NCBI GenBank assembly: GCA_039822105.1
Contig: JBCBMW010000002.1
Span: 1 to 64,000, forward strand
From: Parvularcula sp039822105
GTDB lineage: Bacteria; Pseudomonadota; Alphaproteobacteria; Caulobacterales; Parvularculaceae
Direction of reading: 5' to 3'
DNA: 64,000 bases
In this document: positions 58,451-64,000 of the stretch, in pieces
Numbering within the stretch: the stretch's first letter is position 1
Layout: the number at the start of each line of letters is the position of its first letter
The notes under the pieces: model-generated
What the model saw: only the letters and a program-made list of their open reading frames with translations
What the model was told of the DNA's origin: nothing
Databases searched by the model: none
Position numbers and translations under genes: made by a program

Positions 58451-58658
58451 TTTTCTCGTTTTGGAACTCGGCAAGCTCCTCATCGGTGAAGCCGCGCTCT
58501 TTCAGACGGCGGAGGAGTTCGTCTTTGCCCAAGGTGCGCGCGTGGTGGAGCAGCATCGCCTCCACCTTGGCCTTGAGCTGCGCCCGGGTGAGTGGCGGGT
58601 TTTTGAGCCGCGCAGCGCGTTCTTTCTCACAAGGCGTGTTCCGGTGCTTTCTGGGCAT
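58431..58658 (-). CDS. Small basic hypothetical protein
   Basis: A 75-residue highly charged protein (MPRKHRNTPCEKERAARLKN at the N-terminus) with predicted helices and the repeated-looking ARTLGKDELLRRLKERGFTD. The ATG at 58658 follows AAGGGAGC. Its stop is inside the terminator stem of the convergent gene. Not recognised; the DELLRRLKERGFTDEEL part resembles a short helical-hairpin module. Moderate support from coding pattern and ribosome site. Confidence 0.5.
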   Translation of the reverse strand: MPRKHRNTPCEKERAARLKNPPLTRAQLKAKVEAMLLHHARTLGKDELLRRLKERGFTDEELAEFQNEKSPAHGG

Positions 58659-58684
58659 GGTCGCTCCCTTTTCCCTCATCGCTG

Positions 58685-58767
58685 CTCTCCATGGCGAAAC
58701 GTGAGCGAAGACCGTGGAGCCCATCACCCAAGAGCTGGGCACCACGGTCGTTGCCGTGGTGAGCGCC
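58685..58767. repeat. Dispersed hairpin repeat, copy A
   Basis: This copy runs CTCTCC to GAGCGCC and matches copy B at 59088-59193 closely at both ends. Internally GACCGTGGAGCCCA (58710-58723) pairs with TGGGCACCACGGTC (58736-58749), 13 of 14 bases, around a 12-base loop. It lies in a 700-base stretch (58659-59358) without a credible gene; apart from the repeats that stretch shows only short frames. Confidence 0.7.
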
Positions 58768-59087
58768 TGTGACGGCCATAGCGAGATAACCCCTCAGCGT
58801 ACCGAGGAGTGCAAAGATGCGGGGAGCGCGTGCGGCCCGACCGTGGGCGTTCATGTGTTCTCTTCGGGCGGGCCCTCGGTCTGAAGGTTGCCAAACCAAG
58901 GCTGCACGCGCGGTCGGTCATCGACGATCCGGACACGGCCAAACTGATAGCTCACGCACCCGGCTGCCATTGCGAACAGCAACAACCAACCTCAGCAGGC
59001 GATGGGCAATGGATCCAACCGCCCTGCTCCTACTTTGTGAGAAGAGTAGCGCGGATTAGACGTAGGGGGATAAAGGACACGCAAGCG

Positions 59088-59193
59088 CTCTCCACGGCGA
59101 AGCGTGAGCGAAGACCGTGGAGCCCATCACCCTGACGCCACGTGGTTCAGAATGAACGAGATGGGTGCCACGGTCTACGCCGTGGCAAGCGCC
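59088..59193. repeat. Dispersed hairpin repeat, copy B
   Basis: The first 45 bases share the CTCTCCACGG-type start, GTGAGCGAAGACCGTGGAGC and CCATCACCC with copy A. The distal part (TGCCACGGTC, GCCGTGG, AGCGCC) also matches. The loop is longer than in A: GACCGTGGAGCCCATC (59113-59128) and GATGGGTGCCACGGTC (59160-59175) pair with two mismatches around 31 bases. The copies are 400 bases apart in direct orientation. Confidence 0.7.
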
Positions 59194-59216
59194 TTGGTGA
59201 GAGATCGCTCCCCGTC

Positions 59217-59249
59217 ATCCCGGAAAGCGCACCAGCGCTTGTCCGGGAT
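59217..59249. repeat. Palindromic intergenic hairpin element
   Basis: ATCCCGGA (59217-59224) pairs with TCCGGGAT (59242-59249), and AAGCGC (59225-59230) with GCGCTT (59235-59240), with an ACCA loop and one bulged base. The preceding CCCCGTC and following CCATGG resemble the common alphaproteobacterial intergenic palindrome family built around ATCCCGG...CCGGGAT. Confidence 0.7.
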
Positions 59250-59358
59250 CCATGGGATACCTCGCTCACAAGCGTTGTTGCTTCGCAACGGTGAAATGTT
59301 ATGTCGGGGACACGAGTATCTGTTTTTTCTAATCAATTCGGCTCTGGAGACTAGTGAG

Positions 59359-60195
59359 ATGCCTGCGACAAAGCAGTGGACGAGAGTATTGACGATATCC
59401 GCAGCCTTCTTCACTTCCGTTCAATGCGCCTGGGCAGTACCAGGATACCGAGGGTTCCTTTTTGATGGCCGAGATGTGCAGGCCATGGGCCCATATAATG
59501 TTGCGCATAATGATGTTCAGTGTGCTGCTTATATTGGCATTCCCTCAACCCCTAATCATTCGAACATGAACGAGACCGCCCTTCTTCAAGAGCGAGTGGC
59601 GGTAGCGGAAGAGTTTTTCGAGGTTGTTTTCGAAACGTGCGCCAATATTCAATCTGATGTAGCTGAGCAAACAAGAGTTCTCGTTGGCTGGGAGTATATA
59701 TCAATGGGAGGCATCTCTCAGTTTGCTGGTGACAATGATCCTGCAGTACTTAATTGGTTCTGGCGAGAGCTCCTTTCCTCTTTCGAAGATGACTATTCGA
59801 CATCTACTGTTGTTGAGTTTACCTGCACCCCCGACGCACGTTGTCGCCGCGCAAGCCAGGCAGACGTTCCCGTTGGTCCCTCGAGCTATAGGCTCTCCGG
59901 GCCCAACCAATCGATAGAACTCGAACCAGGGCTATCGGTCGAACTGATCGGTCAAGCATACCAAACAGTAAAGAGGAAGAAGCAGCAGCACTTCACCTAC
60001 ATCACTGACGTGCCGGTAGAAGACACCGCTCGCATCGACGAGCTATCGAGTCTGCTGGTCGAGCAGTTGTTGGGCTCGGAGTTCCGCCGACGATCATATA
60101 GGAGTGTGACGGTGTACGCACTTAACCAACGCCCTAATGATCGGTTTCACTTTCCTTCCCATCATCAGACAAGACTTTTTCCAGAACGGCGTTAG
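59359..60195 (+). CDS. Secreted orphan protein, AT-richer than surroundings
   Basis: A 278-residue protein. I use the ATG at 59359, after GGAGA, because it opens a signal peptide (KQWTRVLTISAAFFTSVQCA). The longer frame upstream would translate the hairpin repeats. The mature protein has three Cys before residue 165 and the text FLFDGRDVQAMGPYNVAHND; no known domain is apparent. Its codons are richer in A/T than the neighbouring clp and hpt genes, which suggests recent acquisition. It converges on another small lipoprotein gene. Confidence 0.6.
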   Translation: MPATKQWTRVLTISAAFFTSVQCAWAVPGYRGFLFDGRDVQAMGPYNVAHNDVQCAAYIGIPSTPNHSNMNETALLQERVAVAEEFFEVVFETCANIQSDVAEQTRVLVGWEYISMGGISQFAGDNDPAVLNWFWRELLSSFEDDYSTSTVVEFTCTPDARCRRASQADVPVGPSSYRLSGPNQSIELEPGLSVELIGQAYQTVKRKKQQHFTYITDVPVEDTARIDELSSLLVEQLLGSEFRRRSYRSVTVYALNQRPNDRFHFPSHHQTRLFPERR

Positions 60196-60211
60196 GCGGT
60201 CGATTGAGGGC

Positions 60212-60703
60212 CTATCGACTCGGAAAAACCTGCGGATATCCGAGGAGGTCAGGGCTGGACCGAACGACCGTTGCTCCGTTCTCGTCTGTACTGAACTCAG
60301 AACAGTTGACCCTGGCCCATGCCTTGCCGTCGTGAGCAACCTCGCACGTCCAAATCGATCCGTCAGGTCGACCGGTCAAACCCCTAACATTTGCACGCCG
60401 TTCAGGATAGCTGAGATAAACTTGCTCGACGAAGGTGCCTTTTTTGATCTTGTTGCCAGAGGGGCAGCTAAAACTACGGACCGGTATACCACTTAACGTT
60501 TGATCAACGTCGTTACTCAAAGTGTCCAGACCACGTTCCAAATCAACACGACGCTCAACATTTTGATATGTTTCAGCAATCACCAAATCAGTGATGGCAC
60601 ATGCGTCGGCTTGAACTTCGGGCGGATACCCAAACGACGCGCAGCCAATCATACAAAATGGCGGGACTGCAGAAATAATTCGTACCAAGATGGACTGGAT
60701 CAT
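60212..60703 (-). CDS. Small lipoprotein of unknown function
   Basis: A 163-residue protein with a signal ending in MIGC (IISAVPPFCMIGCASFG), a plausible though not ideal lipobox. Four further Cys are spread over the mature part (DACAIT; FSCPSG; IWTCEV; VNCSEF), enough for two disulfides. Not recognised. Like its convergent neighbour it is AT-richer than clpA, so the two may have arrived together. Confidence 0.6.
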   Translation of the reverse strand: MIQSILVRIISAVPPFCMIGCASFGYPPEVQADACAITDLVIAETYQNVERRVDLERGLDTLSNDVDQTLSGIPVRSFSCPSGNKIKKGTFVEQVYLSYPERRANVRGLTGRPDGSIWTCEVAHDGKAWARVNCSEFSTDENGATVVRSSPDLLGYPQVFPSR

Positions 60704-60734
60704 CAGTTAGGTCTACCTCCAAACAACTCAGAGA

Positions 60735-63053
<2,319 letters not shown>

Positions 63054-63056
63054 CGG

Positions 63057-63380
63057 CTATTCCTTTTCCATCGTGCACTGAAGAGGGTGCTCATTGCGCC
63101 GCGCAAGTTCAAGGACCTGCGCCACTTTCGTTTCGGCCACCTCAAAGGTGTAGACCCCGCACACGCCCACGCCGTTCTGGTGGACGTGCAGCATGATGCG
63201 GGTCGCGTCCTCGCGACCTTTGTTGAAGACAGCCTCGAGCAGCCACACCACGAACTCCTGCGGGGTGTAGTCGTCGTTCAGAAGCAGGACCTTGTAGAGG
63301 GACGGCCGTTTGGTCTTCGGTGCCGTCTTGGTGATGGTGCCGGTTCCGTAGCCGCTATCGTCGTCGCGCTCTTCGCTCAT
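63057..63380 (-). CDS. clpS: ATP-dependent Clp protease adaptor ClpS
   Basis: A 107-residue N-end rule adaptor that delivers substrates to ClpA. The conserved core VLLLNDDYTPQEFVVWLLEA (about residues 31-50) has the Asn-Asp substrate pocket residues, followed by MLHVHQNGVGVCGVYTFEVA and AETKVAQV. The N-terminal tail is flexible and charged. First gene of the clpSA transcript. Confidence 0.95.
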   Translation of the reverse strand: MSEERDDDSGYGTGTITKTAPKTKRPSLYKVLLLNDDYTPQEFVVWLLEAVFNKGREDATRIMLHVHQNGVGVCGVYTFEVAETKVAQVLELARRNEHPLQCTMEKE

Positions 63381-63473
63381 TCTGGTCGGTCTGGTCTCGT
63401 CTGCTCGCGGGCCTAGTAAATGGCTCTTCTGCCCGCTTCCGCAACCCTGGGTGCGCGATAGGGAAAAAACGTC

Positions 63474-63839
63474 TCAAGCGTCCGCGTGTTCAAAGGCTTG
63501 TAGAAAGGCCGTTTTGAGTTTCGCCAGCGTGAAAGGCTTGGCGATGACAATGAAATCGTCGGCCGCTTCGCGGGTGAGATGGGAGTACCCACTGGCAAGG
63601 ACCACCGGCGTCCCTGCCCGCTTGAGTTCGCCTGCGAGCGACAAGCTGCTCTCGCCCTGAAGATCGACATCGACAAGCGCCGCATCAAACGAGGGGCCAT
63701 TCACGGCCCGCTCCGCGTCGGCGAGCGTCGCCTCTCGCTCAATCTCTGAGGCGCCCAGCGACCGAAGGAGATCCTCAGCCAACATCGCGATGATGGGCTC
63801 ATCCTCGAGCAGCAAGATCCGCTTCGAAGCAAGGGGCAT
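63474..63839 (-). CDS. Single-domain response regulator (receiver)
   Basis: A 121-residue receiver domain. ILLLEDEPIIAM supplies the acidic pair (about residues 8-19), VDVDLQGE has the phospho-acceptor Asp near residue 55, and the switch residues are in VVLASGYSH and IAKPFTLAKL. There is no output domain, so it acts through partners, as in CheY-like or general-stress PhyR/Sdr pathways. The ATG at 63839 is used; TTG at 63860 is an alternative with seven extra residues. No kinase is adjacent. Confidence 0.85.
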   Translation of the reverse strand: MPLASKRILLLEDEPIIAMLAEDLLRSLGASEIEREATLADAERAVNGPSFDAALVDVDLQGESSLSLAGELKRAGTPVVLASGYSHLTREAADDFIVIAKPFTLAKLKTAFLQAFEHADA

Positions 63840-63966
63840 AGAGGTTCGCAGGCGCTCCAATCGATCAACAAGCGGCGTGACCTATCGGCAGTCGTGCCGC
63901 GAAGAAAGTCCGGCAAAGCCCCTACCCACCTCGGGACTCGCCCCAAGCACACCAGCCCAAAAGAAA

Positions 63967-63991
63967 GCCCCGCTGGCAGAACCAGCGGGGC
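63967..63991. terminator. Bidirectional-type terminator hairpin at window end
   Basis: GCCCCGCTGG (63967-63976) and CCAGCGGGGC (63982-63991) form a perfect 10-bp stem with a CAGAA loop, flanked by A-rich AAAAGAAA on the left and CTCTTTATT on the right. It could stop transcription in either direction. Confidence 0.75.
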
Positions 63992-64000
63992 CTCTTTATT

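Noticed and set aside
58685..59249. CRISPR array
   Set aside because: Only two copies of the long repeat, each an internal hairpin, with no regular spacers and no cas gene in the window.
59104..59358. N-terminal extension of the secreted protein gene at 59359
   Set aside because: The extension would translate the dispersed hairpin repeats and hide the signal peptide; the internal ATG has a ribosome site.

Overview
The window is GC-rich and densely coded, with head-to-tail gene pairs that often overlap by 4 or 1 bases (ATGA, TGATG). Three features suggest a heterotrophic, probably aquatic alphaproteobacterium of the Caulobacterales/Parvularculales/Hyphomonadaceae type. These are the hom-glpX pair, clpS-clpA next to a PHA-accumulating, TonB-receptor-rich gene set, and class I PHA synthase. 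This placement is an inference from gene content only. I see no rRNA, tRNA, CRISPR array, transposase or integrase.

Layout. 1-10153 is mostly housekeeping: DUF924, a sulfotransferase-like/aminotransferase pair, an outer membrane barrel, hom-glpX, an SDR, a lipoprotein, PHA synthase with an unusual Lys/Ala-rich N-terminal tail, and DUF1499. 10270-20282 is an acyclic-terpene-utilisation-like (Atu) catabolic locus. A TetR regulator and an acyl-CoA dehydrogenase diverge from six tightly overlapping genes: AtuA-like, carboxyltransferase, enoyl-CoA hydratase, biotin carboxylase, nitronate monooxygenase and a TIGR03084-like protein. 20285-28499 holds a GFA-family gene divergent from a WYL regulator around a 9-bp inverted repeat, an SDR, a metal uptake set (DUF2946-like, TonB receptor, PepSY protein) and a hybrid histidine kinase. 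28605-30414 is a HxlR/quinone reductase/GST stress module.

30489-54341 is the accessory heart of the window. Part one (30489-40231) has a TetR regulator, a lipoprotein carboxylesterase, a TonB receptor, an exported alpha/beta hydrolase, a lipoprotein quinohemoprotein dehydrogenase, an exported VOC protein and an SDR. Three copies of one 20-bp site, consensus TATTGyrCwwwwmGTCAATA, sit in the three promoter regions of this block. It looks like an undescribed cell-envelope catabolic regulon. Part two is a nine-gene operon read leftwards from 52121 to 40603: TonB receptor, threonine-dehydratase-like enzyme, beta-lactamase-fold hydrolase with a membrane tail, MFS transporter, ornithine-cyclodeaminase-like enzyme, MaoC hydratase, acyl-CoA ligase, CPBP protease and a second beta-lactamase-fold hydrolase. 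A divergent TetR regulator and a D-serine-deaminase-like enzyme flank it. I infer uptake and breakdown of an acylated compound containing a hydroxy or D-amino acid.

54761-64000 returns to core functions (guaA, hpt, clpA, clpS, an orphan receiver protein). Between them lie small lipoprotein and secreted genes, a 700-base gene-free stretch with dispersed hairpin repeats, and an AT-richer orphan secreted protein gene.
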